Assembly (NCBI GenBank): GCA_023548195.1
Contig: JAJHZJ010000268.1
Span: 3,077,266 to 3,141,265, forward strand
Length of the DNA: 64,000 nucleotides
From: Bettongia penicillata ogilbyi
Lineage: Eukaryota; Chordata; Mammalia; Diprotodontia; Potoroidae
Direction of reading: 5' to 3'
Positions 11,100 through 22,440 of the stretch are shown here, piece after piece. Below the pieces are notes generated by a model, which saw only the letters and a list, made by a program, of their open reading frames with translations, was not told where the DNA came from and searched no databases. Both the position numbers and the translations under genes were made by a program. How positions within the stretch are numbered: position 1 is the stretch's first letter; every line of letters starts with the position of its first letter.

Positions 11100-11925
11100 T
11101 GATGCCATTTATTTGAAAAATAAAAAAAAATAAAATTCCTCCTCATCATCTGTATTAACAAAACCTGGATTATGATATTTCACTGAGGACTTCAGCCAGG
11201 AGTGAGATGAATTCTCCATTATATACCCCGTTTTTGTTTTTTGTTTTTTTTGTTCTTTCAGGGTTTAGTAGATAGATAAAACTCAGTGCTACTGCTAATG
11301 AGTGTGTGAATTTGGTTGTGAGAAAGACTCCTGAAGTGGGCTGCCTGCACTTAGTAAAGGATGGCCATTAATGGGGGTTAACCTTAGGGTGAGCCACCTT
11401 TGTCTGAGCTTCATTGTTTGAGTTCTCTCTAATTAAGAAACCTCCCTGATGCTCTGGAACACCTATCTGATCAAAATTGTCCTTTGTGTAGGATCCTCTT
11501 TGGAATTTCAGGACAGAAGGGAGGCAATAGACACAACAGAAGAAAACTGAAGGGTTATTCTCTAAACAGAGTCAGACTCTGATTCATTAACTGAGTCCTA
11601 TGATGAGCCTAAGTATGCTGTGACACATTACAAAAAAAGGGGTGGGGGATGCAGGGAGAAAGAAAAAGAAAAATTGGACTGGGCAAGAATCAAGAGAGAG
11701 ATAATTCTGCAGAAGTATAGAATCTAAAGTGAAAAGAGAAAAAATAATTAAATGATTGATTCAGACACCAAACTTTGGAAAGTGAAAGGGCTGAAAATCA
11801 CAATTAGGTTTGACCAAGTTGTATTTTTTTTTTTTCTGGAGAAAAGGCAGGAATTGAAAAGGGTGAAGATATTATTCTGACATCCAGCAGGAAGGGTCTT
11901 GCTTTATATTCCTGCAACCAAGCCT
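11100..11925. other. Single-copy stretch without gene
   Basis: Apart from short A and T runs I recognise no repeat here. ORFs are short and lack domains. Ordinary AT-rich noncoding sequence. Confidence 0.5.
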
Positions 11926-11927
11926 AA

Positions 11928-12045
11928 TATCATAGGATTTAGAATAGGAACAGATTTTAGGATTAGTCAGCTAGTAAAATCCTCTCATTTTATGGATAAA
12001 AGAAACTAAAGACCCAAAGGGGAAAGGACAGATCCGAAGTATAAC
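11928..12045 (-). mobile_element. MIR-type fragment, antisense
   Basis: The pattern TCATAGGATTTAGAATAGG ... CTCTCATTTTATGGATAAA ... ACTAAAGACCCAAAGGGG is the antisense MIR-type arrangement common in marsupial DNA. Confidence 0.6.
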
Positions 12046-12255
12046 TATAGTTTGTGATTTTTGAAATGAGAGCAAGTAGCCTAAAATACATCTTCAATTC
12101 AGATGAGGTTGAAAATAGAAGAAATTTCACAGGGACATCTTAAGTCTGTGCTGGTCATACCATTACCTAGAAAGAGAAAGGATGTAAGTAGAAGTATGGT
12201 CTAGGGAGTGGCCAAGGGAAAAAAAATATCCAGAATGGAATTGGTTTTGGAAGAA

Positions 12256-12476
12256 TATTATTGTTCAGTCCTTTCTGACTCTATGTGGACAAAAGTCCAT
12301 GGGATTTTCTTGTAGAGATAATGGAACAGCTTCTCCAGCTCATTTTACAGATGAAGAAATTGAGGCAAACAGGGTTAAGTGTCCTGCCCAGAGTTACATA
12401 ACTAGTAAGTATCTGAGGCTTGATTTGAACTCACCAAGCTCAGTACTCTATCTACTGTAACATCTAACTGCCCCAC
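12256..12476 (-). mobile_element. MAR1-type SINE, full length
   Basis: The antisense MAR1 shows the BovB-like tail (TTGTTCAGTCCTTTCTGACT), the core (CATTTTACAGATGAAGAAAT; GAGGCAAACAGGGTTAAGTG) and the tRNA-derived head (TTGATTTGAACTCACC ... CATCTAACTGCCCC). Confidence 0.85.
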
Positions 12477-12944
12477 AGGTGGAAGATAGGGGAAGTCACA
12501 TTCCCATATGACTAATGGTTCTTGCTAATCTTACATGTTTCTATAGTGGTAGGAATAAAGAGCTACAAATGCTGTCAGTAGCCTATCAATTCCTGTGCTC
12601 TGGAAAAAACCTCTTATTGCCCTAACCTAGTTACTACTCAAGCCCAAGAAAATGGTTAGTGGTTGCTCTAGCTTCTTTGACCCCAAATCCGGCATTCATT
12701 CTTTCTTCATTGCCATGTCACCTGAGTTCTAACTGATGATTCACAATATATGAATGTGTGTGTGCACGTAAGCACACATGTATAAGTTTGGATTTAAGCA
12801 TCCTCTAAAGGGTCTAGATCTGATAGATTCTTATGTTGAATGGTCCATTCAAACTATACTCTATAAGCCTTAGAATCCTGGATAAACTCATTTCTTTTAC
12901 TCACCACAAGGTGGCAAAATAATTCACTACCCAGTTAATCACAG

Positions 12945-13130
12945 GTGTCTCAATCTGTCAATCAATAGTCTTTTTAATCATCTCCTATGTGTCAGATCCT
13001 CTACTATGCACTAGAGATATACAAAGACAAAAAAATGAAATGCCCCAGTCTTCAACAATTTTGCATTCTAGTAGGGTGACATATAAATAAAATAAAACAA
13101 GATAAATTTCTGGTAGGGAAGACACTAGCA
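12945..13130 (-). mobile_element. L2 3' end, antisense
   Basis: CTCCTATGTGTCAGATCCTC, GCACTAGAGATATACAAAGA and TTTTGCATTCTAGTAGGGTG follow the antisense L2 3' terminus order. Confidence 0.7.
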
Positions 13131-13230
13131 CCTGAAGGAAAAAAGTAATTTGCCTTCTTAGTAAGAATATTGAGTCCAGTTCCATGAGACTTGTGGAGAG
13201 AATGGGAAAATTGAAATGTAATTTCAATTA

Positions 13231-13420
13231 CACACACATATGTATAGACACACACATATACATATATACTTATAGACATGCATGTGTGTATAAACATATA
13301 CACATACATGCATATGTATACAGAGAGAAAGAGAGAGAAGATATATGTATGCATATATATACATATATGCATATATACATATATACACACATATGTGTGT
13401 GTGTGTGTGTGTGTGTGTAT
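13231..13420. repeat. CA/TA/TG compound microsatellite
   Basis: About 190 bases of CACA, ATAC, ATGC, GAGA and finally TG units. The (TG)n end abuts a MAR1 head. His/Tyr/Ile-rich ORFs on both strands are translations of this repeat. Confidence 0.92.
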
Positions 13421-13540
13421 GGCAGCTAGGAGCAGTGGATAGAGCACCAAACCAAGCCTGGAGTTAGGAAGACCTGAGTTCAAATTTGGCCTCAGATATT
13501 TACTAGCTCTATAACACAACTGAAATGACTAAATAATGAA
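13421..13540 (+). mobile_element. MAR1 SINE with internal deletion
   Basis: The tRNA-like head (GGCAGCTAGGAGCAGTGGAT, AGACCTGAGTTCAAATTTGG, TTTACTAGCTCTATAACAC) joins directly to the MAR1 3' end (CACAACTGAAATGACTAAAT). The central core and most of the tail are missing. Confidence 0.75.
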
Positions 13541-13654
13541 TGTATAAGTATATATGTGTATGTGCGTGTATATAATGAATTAATAGAATCAACTTAAATT
13601 GGGAGAAAAAAGGAAGATTCTTTAGAAATTTGACAGTAGAATAATTATAAGATC

Positions 13655-13765
13655 ATAGATTATAGTTTAAGAGCTTCAAAGAACCTCAGAGATCATCTTG
13701 TGCAATCTCCTCATTTTACAGATGAGGAAACCCAGGGAGATTAAAAGACTGCTCCAAAGCTGATC
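13655..13765 (-). mobile_element. MIR-type fragment, antisense
   Basis: AGAGATCATCTTGTGCAATC, CTCATTTTACAGATGAGGAA and ACCCAGGGAGATTAAAAGAC show an antisense MIR-type copy. Confidence 0.72.
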
Positions 13766-13766
13766 A

Positions 13767-13885
13767 ATTAAAAATATTTGTTAAGCACCTATGGTAGGCC
13801 AGGCACTTTGACAGGTCTCAAGATGAAACATTCCTTATTCTTAAGAAACTTACATTTTAACATGGGAAATAATCCCCAGAGCCAG
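13767..13885 (-). mobile_element. L2 3' end, antisense
   Basis: AATATTTGTTAAGCACCTAT, AGGCCAGGCACTTTGACAGG and AGAAACTTACATTTTAACAT match the antisense L2 3' terminus. Confidence 0.72.
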
Positions 13886-13947
13886 AATCCAAAGCTAATT
13901 TTTAAATTTGAGAATTCAAAATGGTTTACTTTATATCACAAAAACAC

Positions 13948-14820
13948 ACACACATATCTATTTGTGTATTTTTACATCATCATAACTTCTCCTGTATCTT
14001 TCTTACTCCCCCTCACTCTGAGTCATTTTATGGAATAAATATGATATTTTAAAACAAAATAGAGAAAGGTTGGTATAACTAATCAATACACAGAAAAAGT
14101 CTAATGTACGTAACTGGCGAATGTCCCCACCTCTGCAAAGGGGTAGGGTGAGGGTGTCTTCTCTTCTCTATTCTTTCAAGCCATGTTTGTTCTTTCAGTT
14201 TTGAAGCCATCATTTTTGATTTTTTTTATATGTAGTTGTTTCGGTTTACATAGTTATGGTCACTGACTATAGTATTCTCTTGTCTCTGCTTCCTACATTT
14301 TGCCTCAGTTCATGTAATCTTTTCATGCTTCTCTATATTCATCATTTCTTACAGCACAGTCATATTTCATTACATTCACGTACCCGGCTTTGTTTAGCCA
14401 TTCTCCAGTCAATGTGGTACTTACTTTGTTTCTAATTCTTTGCTGCCATAAATATTTTGATGTATGTGGGACTTTCTTCTAATCAGTCACTTCCTTGGGG
14501 TATGCACCTAGTAAGGGAATCTCTGGGTGAAATCCCTTTATTTACATTGTACTAAATTATTTTCCAAAATGGTTGGACTGATTCATTGTCCCATCAGTGA
14601 TGCATTAGTGTGCCTAACAAATTCCTCCAACATTGACTCTTCCCATCGTTTATCATCTTTGACAATTTGCAGAAGTGAAAACTCAGAGTTGTTCTGATTT
14701 ATATTCCTCTCATTATTAGCCGTTTGGAGTATTCTTTCATGTGGATATTAGTTTGCAATTATTCCTTCATACACTGTCTGTTCAAATCATTTGACTACTT
14801 ACCTTTTTGAAATGGCTTTA
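13948..14820 (-). mobile_element. L1 3' end, antisense
   Basis: The plus strand carries the antisense L1 3'UTR and the ORF2 C-terminus: CATTTCTTACAGCACAGTCA, TCCAAAATGGTTGGACTGAT, GTGATGCATTAGTGTGCCTA. The order mirrors the sense copy at 7400-7900. ORF2 is closed by many stops. Confidence 0.8.
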
Positions 14821-15031
14821 TATACACATGTGTACACATATATACATACTATATACTATAGATGTATATAGTGTGTGTATACGTATATGTGTTCCTCTAG
14901 GAAACATATAGATATGCACACATTTGTGTATATATATATGTGTGCATATGTAGGCATGCATGTGCATATATGCACACAAATATATACACACATATGTGTG
15001 TATACACATATACATGTGTGTGTTCCTCTAG
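14818..15031. repeat. TA/CA/TG microsatellite with internal duplication
   Basis: Alternating ATAC, GTGT and TATA runs. The word GTGTTCCTCTAGGA occurs twice (near 14888 and 15018), so part of this tract is a local duplication. Confidence 0.85.
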
Positions 15032-15094
15032 GATTTTTGTTAATTTTGGGAGATTGATTCAGTCTCAGAAATCCCAGGGGATGAAGAGAAACAT

Positions 15095-15465
15095 AGGATC
15101 ACTGAGGCAAAACTCAAAGAATGTAAGATCATTAAGTCAGAAAATTGCACAGAATCATAAAATCATTAAGTAATAAGAGACCTTTGCAATAATCTATTCC
15201 AAATCCTAAGTTTATAGGCAAAGAGACTATGCCCCAGGGAGGGGAAGTGACTTTTTTACCTTCACTTTGACAGAATGGTGGTCCCATGGAAAACTGAAGA
15301 AAGCAAGTGATCAGTTAGTTCAAGCACCTTATTTTGCAAATAAGTAGATTGAAGTTCATAAAATAAAAGAAAGTTTCCCAAGTCCCCAAAAATATTAAAT
15401 ATCAGAGTCAGGATTTGAATCTAGTTATTGTGGCACCAGATATAGCACTGCATTCACTAAAAGTG
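15095..15465 (-). mobile_element. Two degenerate antisense MIR-type fragments
   Basis: 15095-15260 shows CAGAATCATAAAATCATTAA and CCCCAGGGAGGGGAAGTGAC. 15290-15465 shows TTATTTTGCAAATAAGTAGA and AGTCAGGATTTGAATCTAG. Both keep the order of an antisense MIR but are strongly diverged. Confidence 0.6.
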
Positions 15466-15799
15466 TAAACTCTTTGGGGGAAAATAGAACAGGGAGGATT
15501 GAAACTGTTAGAACTGATAACCCCCTGAAAATTACAAATTATCAGAATGTTCCCCACTGAAGACACTTAGAGCTTTTCTTAATCCAAACCTTTGTCCTGC
15601 AAGATGCTATCTGGCATACCCTTGAGGTTCATAATTATTATCACCTAGAAATTTATTGACATACTTTAATCTATGATACCTTGAATAACTTTTTTGGAGC
15701 CCTGAACACAGTCATAGTATTCTAAGCAGGCATCTTATGACTGTAGCTAGGCTTGTATGTCTCTGTATTTCATGCTCATAATTCACTTTGATACAAAGA

Positions 15800-15932
15800 T
15801 TTTTGTGTAGTAGACCTTATTTGATTTGTATAATGGACCCTATTTGATTCTCACAACAACCCATGAGTTAGGTAGAACAGGTTATCATTACTTCAGTTTT
15901 ACAGATAAACAAAGTAAAACTCAAAGAACCCA
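15800..15932 (-). mobile_element. MIR fragment, antisense
   Basis: TATTTGATTCTCACAACAAC, CCATGAGTTAGGTAGAACAG and CAGTTTTACAGATAAACAAA are the classic antisense MIR centre. Confidence 0.78.
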
Positions 15933-15939
15933 CAAAACT

Positions 15940-16400
15940 ACAGAATTTTAGGGTTGGAAGCCATCTATCTCAGCTGCCATCTATGCCCACCATATTCCAA
16001 AATGAAACCCTCTCCAAAAACCTGGTAAGTTGGCATCTTGCATTCACTGGAAGGGCTCCTTTGAAGACAGCTCATCCTACTTGTGTTCTATTCTAATTGT
16101 TAGGAAGTTTTGTTTGTATTTTGGTTTTGTTTGTTTGTCTGGTTTGCTTTTCCTGAACTTGAAATGAATGTGCCTTTTAAATTTCCATCCATTCCTCCTA
16201 GGTGTGCCCCCAAGGTCAAGCAGACCAAGTCTAATCCTTCTTCCATGTGACCCTCCAAATAATTCAAGCTAGTTTTCAAGGCCACCCTTTTCTTTTCTTC
16301 TCCAGGCTAATCATCTCTAACACTTTTAATAGATCTGTTACAGACTCAAGGTCCTTCACCAAGCTGGTTGTGTTCCACAGCTAGTGACTATCAAAGCTAG
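15940..16400 (-). mobile_element. CR1/L3-type LINE fragment, antisense
   Basis: TTAGGGTTGGAAGCCATCTA, TTCTAATTGTTAGGAAGTTT, AGACCAAGTCTAATCCTTCT and TTCTTCTCCAGGCTAATCAT follow the antisense CR1/L3 order seen at 8845. A T/G-rich expansion of about 35 bases interrupts it near 16110-16150. Confidence 0.78.
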
Positions 16401-17110
16401 ACCTCCAACCTGAGTTTTTGTACTCCAAATTGAGTTGTTATTCCTACTACATCACTTTGGTGTCCTCAAAAAATATCTATGAATGACCTTGAATTTCCAA
16501 CTCCTTTTACCATGGAGCAAGAGGAAGATACACTCTATATTCTAACTGAAAGTCTAAATGTTGAGAGTTTCTTATGAATAAAATATTCCTTTACTGCTTC
16601 CCATCTAACTTAATATTAAATTCAAGAGTTTGGAGCTCTTACATAATTTATCCTTTTGCAAGTATAAGAGTTCACTAATAATATTATGTTATTATTTATT
16701 AACATTTATGCCCACCACAATTCTATTATGTAAATAATATAACAGGTTACACAGCTACATATTTAATACTTATGGTATTTATTACTAATAATTGAGTAGC
16801 TCTGACTTGATACACAGCACAGAATGAAGATGAATGACGATTCTGGCAGGTTGAGTGATCCATGCATTAAAAGTTCTCTTCCTATTTGTAGCACAAAGTC
16901 TATATTCCTTTCGCTCAAGTTATAAGCTTATTTTTTGCTGTTTAGAAAATAAGACCATCACTCCCTCAAAAATACAAAACATGGCTGAATGGACTATTTC
17001 AGACAACAAAATGTGGATTCCTTTTAGATATTGACACCATTTTCTTTAGTTAAAATGAGAGTCTGTGAATGAAGGATTGTCTTCATCAAAGACAACTGGA
17101 CCACTGGCAT
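16400..17110. other. No recognisable gene; AT-rich sequence
   Basis: AT-rich with no clear repeat, except a possible decayed MIR near 16720-16800. No coding signal. Confidence 0.45.
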
Positions 17111-17114
17111 AATA

Positions 17115-17400
17115 AGGCTTGGGATTCTAATGTCTTTTCTGTCATTGATGGGCCATGTGACTTTGAATAAGTCACTTTAGTTCTCTGAGACTCAGTTGCC
17201 TCCCTATAAAATGGAAATATGGGTCAGAGAGTTCTTCCTAGTGTCAAACTGAAATCTTTTGTACTGTAATTCAAACTGACAATTTCAAATATGCCCAAGA
17301 ATATAATGATGATAAACATATACTCAAATTATTTCTGCATAAGCTGCCTTTGAGTTGTATGACTTGAGGCAAATCACTTAACTTTCTCTGGTGTTCTAGG
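17115..17400 (+). mobile_element. MIR copies, sense, degenerate
   Basis: 17115-17265 carries CATGTGACTTTGAATAAGTC and CTCCCTATAAAATGGAAATA. A shorter piece at 17340-17400 repeats the GAGGCAAATCACTTAACTT core. Confidence 0.65.
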
Positions 17401-17459
17401 CTCTTCAAAATTAGAAAGCAATCTACTTTTCCTGCTTTATCTAATATTAATCTTTTACA

Positions 17460-18225
17460 CTACCTCTATGGTCTGATCAAACTCTGTGCCCCATTCCCTC
17501 TACAAACATATGCATAAATATTTCATTCTCCTATCTTCCTGCTTTTGTTCACACTGTTTTTTAGGTCTGCAATTTTCTTGCTCCCCTTCTTTATCAGCTG
17601 AATTCCTATTCATCCTTAAAGAATTAGACCAAAATGGCCAACCCTCTAGGAAGTTTTCATTCATCTTCACCATTTGGTAAAGGTTTAGTGAAGACCTGAG
17701 GGGCAATGAAAACCTTCTAGGAATTTTCTATTGAAGAGAGAAACTGAGGAAAAATCTCATGTGCATAAGACCAATCAGTCAACATTTATTAAGAGTTTAC
17801 TATGTCCCAAGCACTGCGCTAAAACCGTTTAACAGAAATGAATTTATAGCTATTAGCAGCTAGAAAGCTATCTCTTTTTTATGATGCACAGTTCCTCATT
17901 ACATGGTTTAAATCCCAGTCCCTTGGCCTATTGGTTATTTCTGACATTCACTCTCTCATCTCTGTGCCTTTGCCTAACACTCTTTCCTTGTCTCTACATT
18001 TAGAATCTCTAGCTTCCACAAGAGCTCAGCTTAACGTCTGTCTTCTACAAAAAGCCTTTTGTTTAACTTCCTGGTTGTTGGTGATCTCTCTCTTCAAATT
18101 ATTCTCTATTCTATTATGTTTACATGTTGGAAGCAAGCTCCTTGAGGGAGGGCCTTTTTCAATTTTATTTTTTAAAGTCATTTTCACATATATCCAGTGC
18201 CTAGCAACAGTAGGTTTGTTTGATG
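17460..18225 (+). mobile_element. L2 LINE 3' region, sense, fragmented
   Basis: The sequence at 17925-18225 follows the L2 end of ORF2 and 3'UTR: TTCTACAAAAAGCCTTTTG, GCAAGCTCCTTGAGGGAGGG and CAGTGCCTAGCAACAGTAGG. A second similar piece lies at 17460-17690. Between them, 17768-17825 is an L2/MIR tail in the opposite orientation (CAACATTTATTAAGAGTTTA). Confidence 0.7.
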
Positions 18226-18439
18226 TTGTTGACCTCACATTGCCTTTTTCGTTGCAGTTTTCTGATGCTCTAAGAAAATAATACTGCATATTAAAATTAT
18301 CTGTATTTTTGTAGTATGCATTATCAGAAGTTGTTTTTCTTCTAAAATTCCCTTTGCCTCAGAACAGCACCATGAAGAGAATATACTGGATACTACTTCA
18401 GAGGCAGACTTGACTGCACTGAAGGGAAATAAAAAAAAC

Positions 18440-18570
18440 CACAACAAGCATCCCAATCATTGGATTTGTCCAAAAATGGAATGGGCTGCCTCTTTGAGGA
18501 GTACGGAATTTCTGCCTTTGTGGAAATCTTCAAGACTTATAAAGAGAATCAGAGTGAGGAATGTTGGTGA
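18440..18570 (+). mobile_element. CR1/L3 fragment, sense
   Basis: TGTCCAAAAATGGAATGGGC, TGCCTCTTTGAGGAGT and GTGGAAATCTTCAAGAC match the sense form of the CR1/L3 sequence found antisense at 8845 and 15940. Confidence 0.72.
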
Positions 18571-18949
18571 AGTACAGGTTCTAACTTGATAACCTCAGAA
18601 GTTGCTTATGTAGTGGGCAGTGAGTTTTGCTGCCATTGTTTTGTTTGCTAGAACAAACAGCACCAAAGAACTGTTTTTGTTTTCTTGTTGCAGACAAATA
18701 TTCATTTAAAAAGGGAGGAGGGTCAGGATTAGCCACTAGGTAAGTGGAAAATAATGCCTTTGCAACCTTAGCTTACCTTTTGTTCTGGCTCAAATTTATT
18801 TGCATGCTAAACCAGGGAGGTTCCTAAGTAATCTGAAAAGCATTTGTAAGAGAGACTTGAAATCTCAATCCAGACAGAGGTTGAAAAAAAAAAATGAAAA
18901 ACATTGAAACATTCTTAGAATAGAAAACAAATATTCACAGAAACATTCT

Positions 18950-19345
18950 TCCTGACTTTTGTTACCTGGGTGTGGTGACTGTAACTAAACAATTCTCTAT
19001 CCATCCAAATCAGGGAAAGGTTTGAGCCATTATTCACCCTAATCTACTGGAGCTGAGATAACTGGTACTAGTCCTGAAAAGATGACATCAGTAGCAGGGA
19101 AAAATAACCAGTAGCTATAACCTGGCCACCTGAGACAAGGAGAGTAAGATTAGTAGAGCCTCCATGACGAGTAGCCTCCATGACGTCATACCAAAGAACA
19201 AGCCTAGGGAGATTAATATTATGACATCTTCAGAGGATCATAATGGCCTTAGATGTTGGGGGCATGCATTGTACCATGTTCAGTTGCATTCTCATTATGT
19301 GATCTTATTAAATGCCTTTGCATTGAATTATAGTGTTCTCTGAAT
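18950..19345 (+). mobile_element. LTR-like stretch carrying a CRE
   Basis: A stretch with a regulatory look: CACCTGAGACAAGG, two copies of AGCCTCCATGACG, a perfect CRE, then TTATTAAATGCCTTTGCATT, which resembles the polyadenylation and U5 region of a marsupial LTR. I cannot define TG...CA ends or a target duplication. It could instead be single-copy regulatory DNA. Confidence 0.4.
19181..19188. promoter_or_regulatory. Perfect CRE palindrome TGACGTCA
   Basis: The full CREB/ATF consensus TGACGTCA sits in the second copy of a duplicated unit. The first copy (near 19164) has TGACGAGT instead. Conservation of both CpG and palindrome is unusual in CpG-poor DNA. Function is unproven. Confidence 0.5.
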
Positions 19346-19399
19346 TAAAAAAATAAATAAAATTCACAGGAGGGAACAATGAGTATGATTTTAAGTGGA

Positions 19400-19950
19400 T
19401 ATGAGTGAGCCAATAAAGTACCTAGATCCTGGGGTACCTGTCCTGAGCATCCCAGTGAGAGACAGGATTAAGCCAGATACAAGTGTAAATGGAAGATCTT
19501 TCCCATTCATTAATAGGTTCATGTGACCTGCTTCAATCACATGGAAGCCTAAGTCACAAGTGGTAGGAGGAGTTTGCTGAACAGGAGGAATAGGAAAAGT
19601 AGAGCAGAGCTGGAAGGAAGCTGTGAGAGCAGTTAGAGTGGAGAGAGGAAAGGACATAGGCAAGCAGACAGCTAGGATTGTGTGTTAGTTTGTGGGAAGG
19701 CCCCAGCAAAGGGAGAGGTTTGGGGATGGTAGTACCTCCCACGTAATTATTGTGTATGGATTTCTTTGTTGCTGTGATGGATCTGGCTTTCTGGTGTTGG
19801 GATTCGGTTTTTGGTGCCTGAATAAATGTTTTAGTTCTGTCTTCCATGTGGAGAGTATATTTCGGGATTCAGAATTGTACTGGGATATTCATGGCCACCT
19901 TAGGTGCTGTGACTATCACACTGGCACTACAAATGACATTCTTGCAAATA
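19400..19950 (+). mobile_element. Probable LTR-derived sequence
   Basis: The segment ends in a polyadenylation-like context (AATAAA at 19821-19826) followed by roughly 100 bases resembling U5. The upstream part is GGAGG/GAGAGGAAAGG-rich, typical of some marsupial LTRs. No clear ends or target duplication. A 95-codon ORF at 19692-19979 crosses it without domain resemblance. Confidence 0.4.
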
Positions 19951-19989
19951 TTAGATTCTGTAATTCCATGCCTCTGTGATACATTCATC

Positions 19990-20910
19990 TTTGGGTAAGA
20001 GTGTATGTCTTTTAGATGTGGACAGTTGTTTGTGCTAATAGGAAGGGATAAGGACAATTGTGATAGAAACACTGGTGAAAAATGCCTAAAGAAAAAGGAA
20101 ACTTTCTCAGTGTTCCATTTTTCAACGTTGGTTTCCAAAAAACAAAGAAAAGAAAAAGAAAGAAAATCTAGTTTACATATAACTTTGAAGTTAATAGCTA
20201 GAAATCCCTGGTCCCTGGAACTCTAGTTTCTATGGGATAAATGTTTACTGATTAGTCATTTCACAGATGGTAGAAATGTGGATTTTGGTTTAAGACCATG
20301 AAATAGAAGTGAGGCATCTTACTAAAGAGACTTTCGTAGTAGAATTGCTTGACAAGCAGACAGCTCAGAGGATCTGAGCTCAGAAAAGAGACCATCTCAG
20401 GAGAAATCTTAGAGCTTGCATTGTAAACCAACGCATGGAAGGGTTGAATGGAGGAAGAAGAGTTTTGTTCGTGTTGCTTGGAAGAATGGAGTGGAGAAGG
20501 AAAGGTTTTACCTTTCCCTGTATTGCTAATTGATACCTGAGAAGTAGAAACCCTGCAGAGGCCAGTCAAGTGAGCAGATCTGGAAAAGTTCTGCAGCTCT
20601 CAGGCTTTGGGCTTCTGTTTTTGCTCAAAGAGCTTTACCCCATCTTAGCATCCCAGAAGAGGAATGGTCTGAGTAAATCAGCTAGGAGAGAAGCATCATC
20701 ACCCATCATTGAATTAGATCTGCAGATTGTTCCCAAAGAAAACAAAGCATATCAAGGCCTCTAGTCTAGAGTTATGGGTTGCTTTGGATAATGTTTTTTC
20801 CTTATACATATGCCTCCCCATTTTGGTTTGATAAATCCTTGCTGATTCTCCCCAGTAGTCCCCATGTATGTTAGTGGGCAGAATGTATTCTCAATTTTAG
20901 TCATGTTGTT
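19990..20910. other. Single-copy stretch, no gene recognised
   Basis: Mixed sequence without a repeat I can name. Overlapping ORFs of 64-102 codons on both strands (20005-20226, 20261-20569, 20570-20764) show no domain and no shared codon bias. Confidence 0.45.
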
Positions 20911-20916
20911 ACCCTT

Positions 20917-21172
20917 TCTTCAGTGGTTAGAGTGCCAGCACTGGAATCAGGAAGACTTGAATTCAAATCTGGCCTTAGATAGTTTCTATGTGATAGGGCA
21001 AGCCATAACCACTGCTGGCTTCATTTTTCTCAACAATAAAAGGGAGATAATAGCACCTATCTCCCAAGTTTGTTGCAAGGATCAAATATGATAATAATTA
21101 TAAAGTACATAGCACAATGCCTGGCACATAGAAAGCACTATATAAGTGTTAATTTTTGTTATTATTATTTTC
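20917..21172 (+). mobile_element. MIR CORE-SINE, nearly full length
   Basis: Head (CAGTGGTTAGAGTGCCAGCA, GACTTGAATTCAAATCTGGC), core (AAAAGGGAGATAATAGCACC; TTTGTTGCAAGGATCAAAT) and tail (AGCACAATGCCTGGCACATA) are all present in sense, ending in a TTATTATT run. Confidence 0.88.
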
Positions 21173-21593
21173 TTATTAAGAACAAATGGAGTTCATCTTG
21201 GCTGATTTATGCGATGAAAAGCACACTCATCAGGGCTCCAACCTACACAGTACCTCAGTAGGTATGAATTCCATTCCCAGCAGGGCTACCCCTAAAACCC
21301 TGAATGAATGAATTTTAGCAATAGCTGCCCTCTTCTAAGACCCATCCCCCCACCCTGAGCTACCAATAAGGATATAGATTTGTGAATAAAGTTGACACAG
21401 AGAAAGGACTTGAACTTAAAAAAAATATTTTTATAACCAATAAAATTTATTTCCTTTATAATTCTAATAATTTTATTTTTTAAAATTATTGTTCTGATAA
21501 GAGGGCCAGATTGACAAAGGGAGTCATAACACACACAAAAATATCCTGACTTAGAGGAAAGGGGGCTGGGTGCTAGTCCCATCCTATATTTAT

Positions 21594-21705
21594 ACTTACT
21601 ACCTCATAGGGTTGTAAAGTGCAAATGTGATATGTACAAAATTGTAAACGGCACCTGATCACATCCATGTAAGCTACAATGAGTTGCTATTTTCACATCT
21701 TATGG
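21594..21705 (+). mobile_element. MIR 3' half, sense
   Basis: ACTACCTCATAGGGTTGTAA then TACAATGAGTTGCTATTTTC match the 3' half of MIR. Confidence 0.62.
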
Positions 21706-22390
21706 GTCCAGTACATACCTGGTACCCTCTATTTGAAATATTTTCCTGAAAATGCAGTGTTTTCTGTGCTCTGTTTTTTGCTCAAAGGTTAGATCAGCAT
21801 AAAAAAGTAGTAGATGCCAAACGAGCCCATCATTTCATCTCTGAGTTTGTTTTTCTCTCTCCTCTGTAAAAATGAAGGGTTTTGTCTGGATCCAAAGTAC
21901 AGTTCTGTTCTAAGTCCTCTGGGTTACCTGTAAGCAATAGTTGGAATTCATGGATATGGATAGGGTCCCATTGTGCTAGGAATACATACCTCCCCCTCCT
22001 GGGAAAAGACCCTAATAAACCAGTTTGATTCACTCATCAGGAAGTGTCCACCTGGCAGCATTCAGAGAGAAGCATAAAGTTAACCCCTTCAGAATCTATT
22101 GCTAAGTGGAAGGACTTTTCCTCTATTCAGTTCATTTTTCACAGAAGCAGTTTGTAATGACACAAAGAGGGCCAAGAGAAAGAAAGGCACATGAATACTT
22201 CCAGGCACTGCTGGCCAGGCAGGAGCCCAGGAGGCCACTGACAAACACCTCCAGCTGCCATCTTGTCCTTTCCCTTGGAAGGCTGTAGGTACCGCAGCGT
22301 TCTAAACACCCAGGACCCTGGGCATAGGGCCGATAAATGGGGGACAGGGATGCTTTATTTAGAGACTCTAGATTTATTCCTCCCCTACCC

Positions 22391-22391
<1 letters not shown>

Positions 22392-22433
<42 letters not shown>

Positions 22434-22440
22434 TTTTTTT
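22392..22440. repeat. (CA)n followed by a T run
   Basis: About 20 CA units (22392-22431) followed by nine to ten T. Confidence 0.95.

Noticed and set aside
13052..13519. 155-codon minus-strand ORF rich in Ile, Tyr, His and Cys
   Set aside because: Most of it is a CA/TA microsatellite, with L2 and SINE at its ends.
14818..15031. Short repeated words that might suggest a CRISPR-like array
   Set aside because: Irregular microsatellite units without uniform repeats or unique spacers; the genome is mammalian.
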